DNA from: Spartobacteria bacterium
GTDB lineage: Bacteria; Verrucomicrobiota; Verrucomicrobiia; Chthoniobacterales; Chthoniobacteraceae
Length of the DNA: 64,000 nt
Reading direction: 5' to 3'
NCBI GenBank assembly: GCA_021324825.1
Contig: JAJPII010000020.1
Coordinates: forward strand, 1 to 64,000
This document shows positions 18,782-29,037 of the stretch, in pieces. The stretch's first letter is position 1. Each line of letters opens with the position of its first letter. Position numbers and translations under genes: made by a program. The notes beneath the pieces were generated by a model. It searched no databases. It had not been told where the DNA came from and worked only from the letters and a program-made list of their open reading frames with translations.

Positions 18782-20149
18782 ATGAAGCGCGGGATGGTTT
18801 TTCTTTGGTCGGCGCTCGGGCTTTTCATTTTTATCGTCGTCTGTTTCCTCGCGTTGAAGATCTGGTTCGACGCCTATCTCCGCAGCGACGGTTTTCGGAA
18901 ACTCATCAGCGGCGTCGCTTTCGGGGCCATCCAGGCAAGAGGGGAGTTCCTTCCTTTCCACTACTCCGGCACGACGATCTATACCGACGGGTTTCAGGCG
19001 CGCGGCGCCGGCACGGCCTTCTTCGATCAATTGCGCGCCGACCAGATGCGGGCCGAGTTCAACCTGCGCGGCATCCTGAAACACGCCTGGGAGATCGACG
19101 AATTGGAATTGCAGCAACTCCAGATAACCGTGGGGAACCAGAAGAACCGCGAGCCGGCTCCTTCGCCTGCGCCCGGCGCCGGCGGCCCGGGGTGGCTGCC
19201 GAGCAAGGTCGATTTGCGCCAGGCGGACATCGAGGACGCCTCGCTGGAATGGGCGGGCGAAACCCGGCGCGCCTCGGTGAAGGGGACGAAACTGACCATC
19301 ACGCCGGAAGCCGCCGGTTCCATGAGCGGCGAGAACGCCGCTAATCCCGGCTCGTGGAATATCCTGGCGGAGGGCGGGCATATTGCGACCGGAGACCTGC
19401 CTGGGTTGGAGGTCAGCAGCGCCAAGCTGCGTTACCGGCGGCCCTCGCTTTTCATCCTCGACTCGGAATTCAAATGCAAAGAGGAAGGGAGCCTCACGGC
19501 GAGCGGAGAAATCAATTTCGAACAGTCGCTCGACCTCGAACTCAAACTGAACGGCGTCCCCCTCCGGCCCTTGCTTCCGGTCGATTGGCGAAGGCGGCTG
19601 GACGGGAATCTGTATGGCGATATCCGCCTGCTTTCCGCGATGCCGTTGACCGGCGAGCCGGATATGGAAGGCTCGCTAAGCCTCGCGCAGGCGCGGGTTG
19701 AAGCCCTGCCGATACTCGACCAGATCGCCCTCTTCACACGCTCGCAGCAATTCCGGACGCTCTCCTTGAGCAAGGCCTCCGGCGACTTCAAGCGGACACA
19801 AACCCGGCTCGAAGTGAAGAACTTCGTCGCGGAAGCGGAAGGTCTCATCCGCATGGAAGGAGCGTTCACGGTGCAGGACGGGCGAATCGACGGCGCCTTC
19901 CAGATCGGGGTGACGCCTGGGAGCCTCCAATGGCTGCCGGGGTCGCAAGGGAAAGTCTTCACCGATTCGCGGGAAGGGTATCTCTGGACGCATCTGCATC
20001 TGACCGGCCCCGTGGAGAGCCCGATAGAAGACCTGACCCCGAGACTGGTCCAAGCCGCTCAAGGCGCGATCATCGACAAGGCGCAAAAGGCGCTTACGGA
20101 CCCGGCCGGGACGCTCCTGGACGGGGTGAAGTCGCTGCTTCCCCCATAG
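18782..20149 (+). CDS. AsmA-like membrane-anchored periplasmic protein
   Basis: A 455-residue protein with one N-terminal membrane helix (MVFLWSALGLFIFIVVCFLA) and a long beta-rich periplasmic part. An in-frame GTG at 18773 is a possible alternative start. The repeated amphipathic beta strands (ELQQLQITV, VDLRQADIEDASLEWAG, LTASGEINFEQSLDLELKLN) resemble AsmA/DUF3971/TamB-type proteins that shuttle lipids between membranes, but no diagnostic signature is seen. Its last 56 bp overlap the convergent ribE. Function is inferred from shape only. Confidence 0.6.
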   Translation: MKRGMVFLWSALGLFIFIVVCFLALKIWFDAYLRSDGFRKLISGVAFGAIQARGEFLPFHYSGTTIYTDGFQARGAGTAFFDQLRADQMRAEFNLRGILKHAWEIDELELQQLQITVGNQKNREPAPSPAPGAGGPGWLPSKVDLRQADIEDASLEWAGETRRASVKGTKLTITPEAAGSMSGENAANPGSWNILAEGGHIATGDLPGLEVSSAKLRYRRPSLFILDSEFKCKEEGSLTASGEINFEQSLDLELKLNGVPLRPLLPVDWRRRLDGNLYGDIRLLSAMPLTGEPDMEGSLSLAQARVEALPILDQIALFTRSQQFRTLSLSKASGDFKRTQTRLEVKNFVAEAEGLIRMEGAFTVQDGRIDGAFQIGVTPGSLQWLPGSQGKVFTDSREGYLWTHLHLTGPVESPIEDLTPRLVQAAQGAIIDKAQKALTDPAGTLLDGVKSLLPP

Positions 20150-20699
20150 CGCGCTCGACATATTTCGCGAGGATGTCGCATTCGAGATTCATCGCGTCCC
20201 CCGCCCGGAGCGACGCCAGGTTCGTATGGGCAAGCGTGTGCGGAATGATGCAGACCACGAAGCTTCGCTCCAGCAATTCGGCGACTGTGAGGCTTATCCC
20301 ATCGAGCGCCACGGACCCTTTGAAGGCGACGTAGCGCGCGAACGCCTCCGGCAGCGCGACCTCGAGCCGGTGATCCGTCCCGAACGAAAGCGCTTCGGTC
20401 ACACAGTCGATATGCCCCTGCACGAAATGCCCTCCCATGCGGCCATCCGCGCCGAGAGCGCGTTCAAGGTTCACGATGCCGCCCTGTTTCAACCGGCCCA
20501 GGTTTGTCCGGGCCAGCGTTTCCTCCAGCAGATCAAACCCGAGCATGGAACCGTTGCATTCGATGACGGTGAGGCAGCAGCCGTTCACCGCGACGCTGTC
20601 CCCCTCCCGCGTTCCGGGGCCGATGCGCGGCGCTTCGAGAACGAGCCGTTTCCCGGCGGATGCGACACTCCCTGTTTCCTCGATCAAGCCGGTGAACAT
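20094..20699 (-). CDS. ribE: Riboflavin synthase alpha subunit
   Basis: A 201-residue enzyme that disproportionates two 6,7-dimethyl-8-ribityllumazine molecules into riboflavin. Two lumazine-binding repeats are visible. The first starts MFTGLIEETGSV with VNGCCLTV and ends RMGGHFVQGHID; the second has YVAFKGSVALDGISLTV and IIPHTLAHTNL. The length is normal apart from a short Pro-rich tail. It stands alone without other rib genes and overlaps the convergent AsmA-like gene by 56 bp. Confidence 0.95.
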   Translation of the reverse strand: MFTGLIEETGSVASAGKRLVLEAPRIGPGTREGDSVAVNGCCLTVIECNGSMLGFDLLEETLARTNLGRLKQGGIVNLERALGADGRMGGHFVQGHIDCVTEALSFGTDHRLEVALPEAFARYVAFKGSVALDGISLTVAELLERSFVVCIIPHTLAHTNLASLRAGDAMNLECDILAKYVERAMGEAATSPRPGASRPGP

Positions 20700-20741
20700 T
20701 TTCGCAAGAGTAACACGGACGGCGCGGGCGGGCGTCTTTTT

Positions 20742-20768
20742 TATCCGTGCTATCCGTGCTATCCGTGG
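20742..20768. repeat. Tandem 9-bp repeat TATCCGTGC (x3) upstream of trxB
   Basis: Three head-to-tail copies, TATCCGTGC, TATCCGTGC, TATCCGTGG, followed by TTAATTC. They end 17 bp before the trxB ATG, in the gap shared with divergent ribE. Read on the other strand they encode TTDSTDSTDKK-like peptides that recur as spurious products in related genomes (recalled, not searched). Confidence 0.6.
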
Positions 20769-20785
20769 TTAATTCTTTTTCTTCC

Positions 20786-21706
20786 ATGGAAAAAATGATC
20801 ATTGTCGGCTCCGGGTGCGCGGGACTGACGGCCGCCATCTACGCGGCGCGCGCGAATCTCGATCCGCTCGTGCTTGAAGGAAAGGAGCCGGGCGGGCAGC
20901 TCAGCACGACGACTCTCGTGGAAAACTTCCCCGGTTTCCCGGAGGGGATCGACGGGCCGCAACTCATCCTGAACATGAAGGCGCAGGCCCAGCGGTTTGG
21001 GGCGCGCTTCGCCTACTCTTTCGCGAACGGACTGGAGCCAAAGGAGGGTCATCTGCGGGTGAAGGTGGACGATGACTGGGTGGATACGCGGACGCTCATC
21101 GTGGCAAGCGGCGCCTCGGCGCGCTGGCTCGGCCTGCCTCACGAGAAGAAGCTCGTCGGCCACGGCCTGACCTCCTGCGCCACGTGCGACGGCGCGTTTT
21201 ATCGCAACGTGCCGGTGTGCGTGGTGGGCGGAGGCGACTCGGCCTGCGAGGAGGCGACCTTCCTTACCAAGTTCGCTTCCAAGGTTTATCTCATCCATCG
21301 AAGGGACACGCTTCGCGCCTCGAAGATCATGGCCGCGCGCGCGCTTTCCAACCCGAAAGTCGAGCCGGTATGGAACAGCGTCCCCACCGAATACCTCACG
21401 GACGAAAGCGGCGAAGTGCGCGCGGTGCGCCTGAAGAATACGGCAACCGGCGCGGAAAGCGAACTGGAGGTCAAATGCGTTTTCGTCGCCATCGGCCACA
21501 CGCCGAATACGGCGCCGTTCCGCGGAGTGCTCGACATGGATGCGGAGGGTTACCTGACCCAGCAACGGGGTTCGCGGACGAATATCGAGGGGGTATTCGC
21601 GGCGGGCGACGTGGCCGACCACGTTTATAAACAGGCCGTGACCGCGGCGGGCGAAGGCTGCGCCGCCGCGATGGACGCCGAAAAGTATCTCGCCGAACGA
21701 GGTTGA
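20786..21706 (+). CDS. trxB: Thioredoxin reductase
   Basis: A 306-residue flavoprotein that reduces thioredoxin with NADPH. The FAD-binding loop is GSGCAG (8-13, with Cys in place of the usual Pro), the redox disulphide is CATC (Cys131 and Cys134), and the NADPH loop is GGGDSACEEA. The C-terminal FAD segment is GVFAAGDVADHVYKQAVTAA. The start at MEKMIIVGSG is chosen because residues before it would be the 9-bp repeats. It is followed 12 bp later by a GT4 gene. Confidence 0.93.
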   Translation: MEKMIIVGSGCAGLTAAIYAARANLDPLVLEGKEPGGQLSTTTLVENFPGFPEGIDGPQLILNMKAQAQRFGARFAYSFANGLEPKEGHLRVKVDDDWVDTRTLIVASGASARWLGLPHEKKLVGHGLTSCATCDGAFYRNVPVCVVGGGDSACEEATFLTKFASKVYLIHRRDTLRASKIMAARALSNPKVEPVWNSVPTEYLTDESGEVRAVRLKNTATGAESELEVKCVFVAIGHTPNTAPFRGVLDMDAEGYLTQQRGSRTNIEGVFAAGDVADHVYKQAVTAAGEGCAAAMDAEKYLAERG

Positions 21707-21718
21707 CCAGACCGGGTT

Positions 21719-22882
21719 GTGAAGGTCTGCGATCTCACCCAGTTCTACTCGCCCGTGAGCGGCGGGGTGAAGCGCTACCTTCACGAAAAGGTTCTCTACC
21801 TGCACGAACACACCGAGGACGAACACATCCTCATTGTGCCGGGGGAGAAGGACGGCCTGGCGGTGGAAGGGCGTTCAAGGACGTATTCCATCCGTTCGCC
21901 GCTGGTCTCGAAAACTTCGCGATACCGCGCGCTGCTGCGCCTCCACGCGGTGGAGGAGGTCCTGGAGAAGGAGATGCCGGACATCATCGAATCGGGCGAC
22001 CCGTACCAGGTCGCCTGGAAGGCTATCGCTTCCGGCGCCGCGCTCCGCATCCCGGCGGTCGGTTTTTACCACTCGCATTTCCCGGAGGCGTATCTGCGCA
22101 GCGTGCGGAAATTCTTCGGAAGCGCCGCGACGGATTTCGCCTTCGACATGGCGATGCGTTATGTCCGCCATCTCTACAACCGTTTCTCGAAGACGCTCGT
22201 CCCCTCCCCCGCCCTCGGCAGGCTTCTCGCGGATTGGGGGGTGGAGAACGTGCGGAATATCGACCTGGGCGTAAACACCGCCGTCTTCAAGCCGCAACCC
22301 GCCGCGTGCGTCCGGGCGGAACTCGGCGTCCCCGCGGAGCGCACCCTGCTCCTCTACGTGGGCCGTCTCGCCGCCGAGAAAAACACCCGCACTCTCTTCG
22401 ACGCCTTCGAGCTGTTGACGCGGGAGCGTCCCGGGCGCTTCCATCTGCTGGCGATCGGCGACGGCCTTCAGCGTCCGCTCCTGAAAGACTTGCAGCAAAC
22501 CACCGGCGCCGTGACGTGGTTGCCGTATTGCGCGGACTCCGCGAAGCTGGCCCGGTTCTATTCGGCGGCGGACCTTTTCGTGCATCCGGGAGTGCAGGAA
22601 ACCTTCGGTTTGGTGACGCTGGAGAGCCAGGCTTGCGGCACGCCGGTAGTGGGAATCCGGGGCAGTTACATGGATCGGATCATCCACAGCGACCAGGCGC
22701 ACTGGGCGGCGGAAAACAGCCCCGAAGCGCTGGCCCGGGCGGTCGTCGAGGCGGCTGAACAGGACCTTTGCGCGGTGGGCGCGGCGGTCAGCCGGAGGGT
22801 GGCGGCGCAGTATTCGTGGGAAAAAGTCTTTTCCCGCCTGTTTGAAATTTACCGCGAGACCATTCGGGACTATAGAAACTGA
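21719..22882 (+). CDS. Family 4 glycosyltransferase (GT-B fold)
   Basis: A 387-residue retaining glycosyltransferase from a GTG start. The N-terminal Rossmann half begins MKVCDLTQFYSPVSGGVKRY, with the Gly-rich acceptor loop. The C-terminal donor half has LLYVGRLAAEKNTRTLFDAF, the HPGVQETFGLVTLESQACG block with the conserved E-x7-E, and GTPVVG. It likely transfers a sugar from a nucleotide donor to a lipid or glycan at the inner face of the membrane. The next genes are a GNAT acetyltransferase (3 bp later) and an ABC exporter, which suggests one pathway making and exporting an acylated glycolipid. Confidence 0.88.
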   Translation: MKVCDLTQFYSPVSGGVKRYLHEKVLYLHEHTEDEHILIVPGEKDGLAVEGRSRTYSIRSPLVSKTSRYRALLRLHAVEEVLEKEMPDIIESGDPYQVAWKAIASGAALRIPAVGFYHSHFPEAYLRSVRKFFGSAATDFAFDMAMRYVRHLYNRFSKTLVPSPALGRLLADWGVENVRNIDLGVNTAVFKPQPAACVRAELGVPAERTLLLYVGRLAAEKNTRTLFDAFELLTRERPGRFHLLAIGDGLQRPLLKDLQQTTGAVTWLPYCADSAKLARFYSAADLFVHPGVQETFGLVTLESQACGTPVVGIRGSYMDRIIHSDQAHWAAENSPEALARAVVEAAEQDLCAVGAAVSRRVAAQYSWEKVFSRLFEIYRETIRDYRN

Positions 22883-22885
22883 CGC

Positions 22886-23566
22886 ATGGAAAGGGAATCC
22901 AAGCCGGTGATCCGCAATTATACGCCCGCCGACCGGGATATGGTGCGCCGTCTTTGTTGCGACACAGGCTTCCTGGGGCAGCCGATAGACCCTGTATTCG
23001 AGGACCGCGAATTGTTCGCGAACTTCCTCACCGGTTACTACACGGATTGGGAGCCGGAGTCCGCCTTCGTCCTGGAACTGGACGGCGAGGTCAAAGGCTA
23101 CCTGCTCGGCTCCAGGCGCCCGCTCCGGCACCAGCTTTACAGCATCTACCAGAACCTCGGCCTGCTCGTGCGCGGCCTGGCCCGCTACCGGCGTTACAAC
23201 AGCGCCTCCCGGCGTTTCGTCCACTGGATACTCTACTACGGCTGGCGGGAGGTGCCCGCCGCCCCGAGGCGGACCGCGCACTTCCACGTCAACCTTCTGC
23301 CGGAAGCCAGGAGCATCGCCTCGACCCGCGCCTTGATGGACGCCTATCTCCACTATCTCCACGAGCACGGGGAAAAGCGCGTTTACGGGCAGATGGTCAC
23401 CTTCGAAAGCCGCCGCGGCGCCAAGATGTTCGAGCGCTACGGCTTCCGCGTCCTGAATCGTTCCGAGATTTCCAAATACCGCACCTTGCACCCGCAACCC
23501 GTTTTCCTCTGCACCGTCATCAAGAACCTGGATGAGAACAGCCGGCTGTACGCCGCGGAAAAATAG
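22886..23566 (+). CDS. GNAT-family N-acetyltransferase
   Basis: A 226-residue acyltransferase with the GNAT arrangement: N-terminal IRNYTPADRDMVRRLCCDTG, core strand FVLELDGEVKGYLLGS, and C-terminal YGQMVTFESRRGAKMFERYGFRV, where the helix and following beta bulge build the acetyl-CoA site. A middle insert (YNSASRRFVHWILYYGWREV) is unusual and may form an acceptor pocket. It follows the GT4 gene by 3 bp. The substrate is unknown; a sugar or glycolipid amine is plausible from context. Confidence 0.7.
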   Translation: MERESKPVIRNYTPADRDMVRRLCCDTGFLGQPIDPVFEDRELFANFLTGYYTDWEPESAFVLELDGEVKGYLLGSRRPLRHQLYSIYQNLGLLVRGLARYRRYNSASRRFVHWILYYGWREVPAAPRRTAHFHVNLLPEARSIASTRALMDAYLHYLHEHGEKRVYGQMVTFESRRGAKMFERYGFRVLNRSEISKYRTLHPQPVFLCTVIKNLDENSRLYAAEK

Positions 23567-23607
23567 CCGCCTCCGACCATAGTTATCGTTCGGACCGCCC
23601 GTGGCGC

Positions 23608-25308
<1,701 letters not shown>

Positions 25309-25317
25309 CCGTGGCGG

Positions 25318-26601
25318 CTACTCCGTCTGGTCCTGCACCTCTTCCATGTAACGCGAGATGGCGTCCTGGCGGCTGGCGGGCGGGGCGGCCAATTCATTCG
25401 CGGTCTTGAAATAACCGTCGAACGAGTTGCTGCAGGCGTGCATCTGCGTGGCCTCATACCAATTCAGGTAATCGGCGATCTCGTCCACGCGGGTTACGAT
25501 CGTCTCCCGGTACGTGGCGAGGGATTGGAGCCGGGGAGGAACCCTTTTGGTTTTTCCACGGAGGAGGTCCAATGCGATTTCCTGATACTCGGCGATGACC
25601 GGGCGAAAGAGCGGGTTCGCCTGCGCCGAGAGAGCCACGAGGTTCTCGTTCATCCGGAAAATCGCGGCGCGCCTTTGCCGGTTGCCCATGAAGCTCTTGA
25701 AGTCCTCCAGCCGGTATTCCTTCTCCTCCGCGGTTTTCCCGACGGTCATCTTGACGAACAGGAGCGCCGCAAGCCGCTGCTCGGTTTCCTCCGCGGAAAG
25801 GCCCCTGTAGCGATCCGAGGCGGAGAGGCGGGCGATGCCGAGCGTCCACCATTTCTCAAGGCCGTCCGCGGAACTGCCGAGCGCGGGGAAGTTCCGGATA
25901 AGCCCCGCGGCCGGATCGCCGCCCGCCGGGAGGGAGCGGATGTAGGCGGCGAGACGCGGACGGCCTTCCGGCAGACCCATGAGAAGCTGGACGAGGCTGA
26001 AGGCGCAGGCGTCGTAGAGCGCCAGGGAGGTGGAGTCCATCCCCGCGGGCGCCTCGGCGAGGAAATTCGCGAAGGAGGGAAGCTGGTTCGACGCCATGAG
26101 GCCTCTGTAAACGGACGCATCCGCGCCGGAATCGCGCGTTTCCAGGAAGCGCTCCAGCCCGCGCACGAGCCAGGCGGGGGGCGGGTTGTATTCCATCCCC
26201 TGTTTCATGAAACTCTGGTCGCGGTACGCGAGTTCCAGAATCAAGGCGCTCAAGAGATGCTGCCCCAGATGCACGCCGGTCAAATCCGCCGCGAGATTCA
26301 CATCCACCACGACTTTGAGCCCCTGGTTCGCCTCGAACATCCTGACGCTGGCCGGGTTGCTCCCCGCGCCGGGCAGGTTGCGGAGGTTGACGACGATGGG
26401 GAATTTCCATTTATCCGGGAGGCGCAGGGCGCTCAGGAAGCCGGATTTTACTTCCTCGCAATACGTTGTCGTCCGGACGCGCGCGGAGTCCTGGTCGCAG
26501 ACGATGACAAACTGGTGGGAGGAACTGACGCTCTGGCGGGGGAGCGCCGCGCGCGCGGGGATGCAACAAACGGCCAGTGCGGCGAGGAAGAGGAGCCTCA
26601 T
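25318..26601 (-). CDS. Secreted protein resembling an inactive gluzincin peptidase
   Basis: A 427-residue exported protein with a signal peptide (MRLLFLAALAVCCIPARA). Residues around 118-150 look like the catalytic region of peptidase_MA-like gluzincins. A helix, HLLSALILELAYRDQ, stands where HExxH would be, and NPPPAWLVRGLERFLE resembles the PaWlxEGlA segment downstream. No HExxH is present, so it is probably a pseudo-peptidase. The start overlaps the upstream zinc-ribbon gene stop by 4 bp (ATGA), indicating coupling. The pseudo-peptidase reading is an inference. Confidence 0.65.
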   Translation of the reverse strand: MRLLFLAALAVCCIPARAALPRQSVSSSHQFVIVCDQDSARVRTTTYCEEVKSGFLSALRLPDKWKFPIVVNLRNLPGAGSNPASVRMFEANQGLKVVVDVNLAADLTGVHLGQHLLSALILELAYRDQSFMKQGMEYNPPPAWLVRGLERFLETRDSGADASVYRGLMASNQLPSFANFLAEAPAGMDSTSLALYDACAFSLVQLLMGLPEGRPRLAAYIRSLPAGGDPAAGLIRNFPALGSSADGLEKWWTLGIARLSASDRYRGLSAEETEQRLAALLFVKMTVGKTAEEKEYRLEDFKSFMGNRQRRAAIFRMNENLVALSAQANPLFRPVIAEYQEIALDLLRGKTKRVPPRLQSLATYRETIVTRVDEIADYLNWYEATQMHACSNSFDGYFKTANELAAPPASRQDAISRYMEEVQDQTE

Positions 26602-27347
26602 CGCGCGGGACGGGTCGCGACGATGATCCCGGCCTTTGTCACGTCGATGGAGGCCATCTGGTCGAGCAACCGGTGTTCGGGTTTCAGTTTATCCCACAAA
26701 TCCTGATCGACGACCGCAAAACCCGCCATGAGCTTCGGGTGGATCGCCAGCCGCCCGAAATAACCCCCCACGCAAGTGGCCTGCAATTTGTTATCCACGA
26801 TGGAGAGCCGGTAAAGAATACTGCCGTAAATCGGGTTGTCCATGAAGCTCCGTTGCGAGACCACGCAGCAGACGCCGTCCTGCAAATGCACAAACGCCCG
26901 TTCGAATTTCACCGTCCCGGCCATGCCCGCTTCCCCCGGCTTTATCTTGTTGCCCAGGTAGGCGTTAATTCCGTTCTCGGGCAGGGCGAGCCTCTGCGCC
27001 GTGGGCGATTGCATCGCTTCCTCCAGGTCGATGCCGATCTCGGGAGCGTCCAGGATGCGCTCCTTCGGCATCGGCGGGACGGCGTCGGGGGAGCGGGCCA
27101 TCTGGATAAAGGCCGCGGCTACGATGCTCCAGAACAAGGTCAGGCCGAGATTGGAAAGCTCCCGCAGGATGCGGACGCGCGGCGGGTTGGTCAGCCTTTT
27201 TATGCGGTCGCGCTCTTTCTCGCGCGAGACTTCGGGCTTGGTCTCTTCCGGCAGGATCGAACGCTCCAGCTTCGCTCCGCAACTGTGGCAATAGACGCGC
27301 TCCGCCTCGTTGACGTGGTTGCATTGTTTGCAGGTTATCTCGGCCAT
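26598..27347 (-). CDS. Zinc-ribbon, single-pass membrane protein
   Basis: A 249-residue protein. Residues 1-27 form a zinc ribbon (CKQCNHVNEAERVYCHSCG, two CxxC knuckles), followed by a basic stretch and one hydrophobic segment (LSNLGLTLFWSIVAAAFIQM). The remaining 170 residues are extracytoplasmic and soluble: about 110-249 has beta-strand character (GTVKFERAFVHLQDGVCCVV). It starts immediately after the fmdB stop codon and overlaps the following gene, so the three form one operon. Function unknown. Confidence 0.7.
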   Translation of the reverse strand: MAEITCKQCNHVNEAERVYCHSCGAKLERSILPEETKPEVSREKERDRIKRLTNPPRVRILRELSNLGLTLFWSIVAAAFIQMARSPDAVPPMPKERILDAPEIGIDLEEAMQSPTAQRLALPENGINAYLGNKIKPGEAGMAGTVKFERAFVHLQDGVCCVVSQRSFMDNPIYGSILYRLSIVDNKLQATCVGGYFGRLAIHPKLMAGFAVVDQDLWDKLKPEHRLLDQMASIDVTKAGIIVATRPAR

Positions 27348-27674
27348 CTATTCGGCGGGGGGTTTGGCGGCCGCGGGTTTCGCCGCCGGTTTTTCCGCGG
27401 GCTTCGATTCGGCGGGCTTGGATTCCGAGCCGCCGGCGGCATCCTTCTTGGCCGCTTCCTTGTAGCCCGCGCTGCGGTAGTCGGTTATGTAGAAACCCGA
27501 TCCTTTGAAGATCAATCCCGCCCCGGTTCCGAGCAGACGCTTCACCTTCCCCTTCCCCCATTCCGATTCCCGGCAAAGATTTTCGGGGCAGATCGAGAAG
27601 GCCTCATCCTTCATGGACTGGAAGACATCGAAGTTCTTCTGGCATTTCTCGCAATGGTATTCGTACGTCGGCAT
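27348..27674 (-). CDS. FmdB-family zinc-ribbon protein
   Basis: A 108-residue protein with the FmdB signature at its N-terminus: MPTYEYHCEKCQKNFDVFQS, then CPENLCRESEWGKGKVKRLLG and GAGLIFKGSGFYITDY. Members have CxxC zinc knuckles and are annotated as regulators of unclear target. The C-terminal third is a low-complexity Lys/Pro/Ala tail (EKPAAKPAAAKPPAE) common in this family. The ATG at 27674 fits the family start better than the one at 27689. It heads the operon with the zinc-ribbon and gluzincin-like genes. Confidence 0.85.
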   Translation of the reverse strand: MPTYEYHCEKCQKNFDVFQSMKDEAFSICPENLCRESEWGKGKVKRLLGTGAGLIFKGSGFYITDYRSAGYKEAAKKDAAGGSESKPAESKPAEKPAAKPAAAKPPAE

Positions 27675-27773
27675 AGAGGGAGCAGCCATAGTAGCAGATG
27701 CCGGGTCCTCCCGTCAAACGAGTTGACGCCGGGTGGGGCAGACGCTTTATTCCTCCGATTCAATCCCTTCCCA

Positions 27774-28370
27774 ATGCTTAAAGGCCGGCTTTTTTTCTTT
27801 TCCCTACTCCTCCTGTTCGCGGGCTGCGCGCAGGACGCCCGTTACAACCGCGAGACCCAATACCTCGGCGGTCTCGGCTCGCGGATCGCTTCCGCGTTCT
27901 CGCCAAATCGCGACGCCGATTCCTATTGGGACGGCGACGGGATTTCCGGCAGCCCCTCGATCAGGATCCGCCTGAGCGAGCAGCGCGCCTATTTCTACAA
28001 AAGCGGCCAGCTTGTCGGCGTCTCGGTCATCTCGACGGGCCGGGAGGGCTACGGCACCAAGACGGGGCATTTCCACATCATCCAGAAGGATAAGGATCAC
28101 AAGTCCTCGATCTACGGCGACTACGTCGACGAGCAGGGCAACATCGTGATGAAGGAGATCGACAACACCAAGGACCCGAAGCCCCCGGGAGCGCACTTCG
28201 ACGGCGCGCCGATGCCCTTCTTCATGCGGATAAACGGGGGCACCGGCATGCACCAGGGATTCCTCCCGGGCTACCCGGCTTCGCACGGCTGCATACGGAT
28301 GCCGGGCTTCATGGCGGAAGCTTTTTTCCGCTCGGTCTCGACCGGCACGCCCGTCTCCGTGGAGGAGTAG
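27774..28370 (+). CDS. L,D-transpeptidase (YkuD) lipoprotein
   Basis: A 198-residue lipoprotein with lipobox FAGC (lipidated Cys18), so it is anchored in a membrane facing the periplasm. The YkuD domain starts around residue 64 (IRIRLSEQRAYFYKSGQLVG) and ends with the catalytic block GMHQGFLPGYPASHGCIRMP, nucleophile Cys173 with His171. It cross-links peptidoglycan stems 3-3 or attaches proteins to peptidoglycan. It is the first of four plus-strand genes that end with the NRAMP-like transporter. Confidence 0.93.
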   Translation: MLKGRLFFFSLLLLFAGCAQDARYNRETQYLGGLGSRIASAFSPNRDADSYWDGDGISGSPSIRIRLSEQRAYFYKSGQLVGVSVISTGREGYGTKTGHFHIIQKDKDHKSSIYGDYVDEQGNIVMKEIDNTKDPKPPGAHFDGAPMPFFMRINGGTGMHQGFLPGYPASHGCIRMPGFMAEAFFRSVSTGTPVSVEE

Positions 28371-28386
28371 GCGCGGCCGGAATCGG

Positions 28387-29037
28387 ATGGACTGGTACTA
28401 TGTCGAGAACGACCGGCAGGTCGGCCCGGTGAACGACGGCAACTTCAACCGCCTCCTGAAAGAAGGTACGGTGAAGCCGGACACGCTCGTCTGGCGCGAC
28501 GGCATGGAGAAGTGGGCGCCCTATTCGCGCATGAGCATCGGCGCCCAGGCGGTGGCCGAAGCCGCCGCCGTCCAGGCCGACCCCGCGCCCGCCGTCGAAA
28601 AGGAGGAATTGCACTACGCCGGGTTTTGGGTGCGCGCGCTGGCCCGGGTCATCGACGTATTCCTGTTGTTCACCATAAACATGCTCCTGGCTTCCGCCAT
28701 AAGCGACGCATTCTCCTTGGACTTTCGCACGTTCGCGGTTTATCAGGGCGTTTCCCTTCCCCTCCTGGGCATGTCGCTGCTCGTGCAGATGATTTACTTC
28801 ACCCTCTTTCTCGGCCGGTTTGGCGCGACGCCGGGAAAGATGGCCTGCTTCCTGAAGGTCGTCCGCCCCGATGGCGGCCCGCTGACTTACAGGCGCGCCT
28901 TCGGACGCTTCTTCGGGGAAATGCTGAGCGGCCTCGCGACGTTTTTCATCGGTTATATTATGGCGGGTTTCGACGGCCAGAAACGGGCGCTCCACGACCG
29001 CGTCTGCGACACGCGCGTCGTCAAAATAATCTCGTGA
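28387..29037 (+). CDS. GYF_2 and RDD domain membrane protein
   Basis: A 216-residue protein. Residues 1-50 match the GYF_2/DUF4339 domain (WYYVENDRQVGPVNDGNFNR, GTVKPDTLVWRDGMEKWAP), which may bind proline-rich peptides. Residues about 77-216 form the RDD domain: YAGFWVRALARVIDVFLLF, FGATPGKMACFLKVV and a final QKRALHDRVCDTRVV. RDD proteins are small membrane proteins, some linked to ion transport. It lies 16 bp from the transpeptidase gene and overlaps the next gene (GTGA). Confidence 0.88.
   Translation: MDWYYVENDRQVGPVNDGNFNRLLKEGTVKPDTLVWRDGMEKWAPYSRMSIGAQAVAEAAAVQADPAPAVEKEELHYAGFWVRALARVIDVFLLFTINMLLASAISDAFSLDFRTFAVYQGVSLPLLGMSLLVQMIYFTLFLGRFGATPGKMACFLKVVRPDGGPLTYRRAFGRFFGEMLSGLATFFIGYIMAGFDGQKRALHDRVCDTRVVKIIS

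Noticed and set aside
26577-27773. 400-codon N-terminal extension of the L,D-transpeptidase frame
   Set aside because: The lipoprotein signal starts at the ATG at 27774, and the upstream region is antisense to the FmdB and zinc-ribbon genes.
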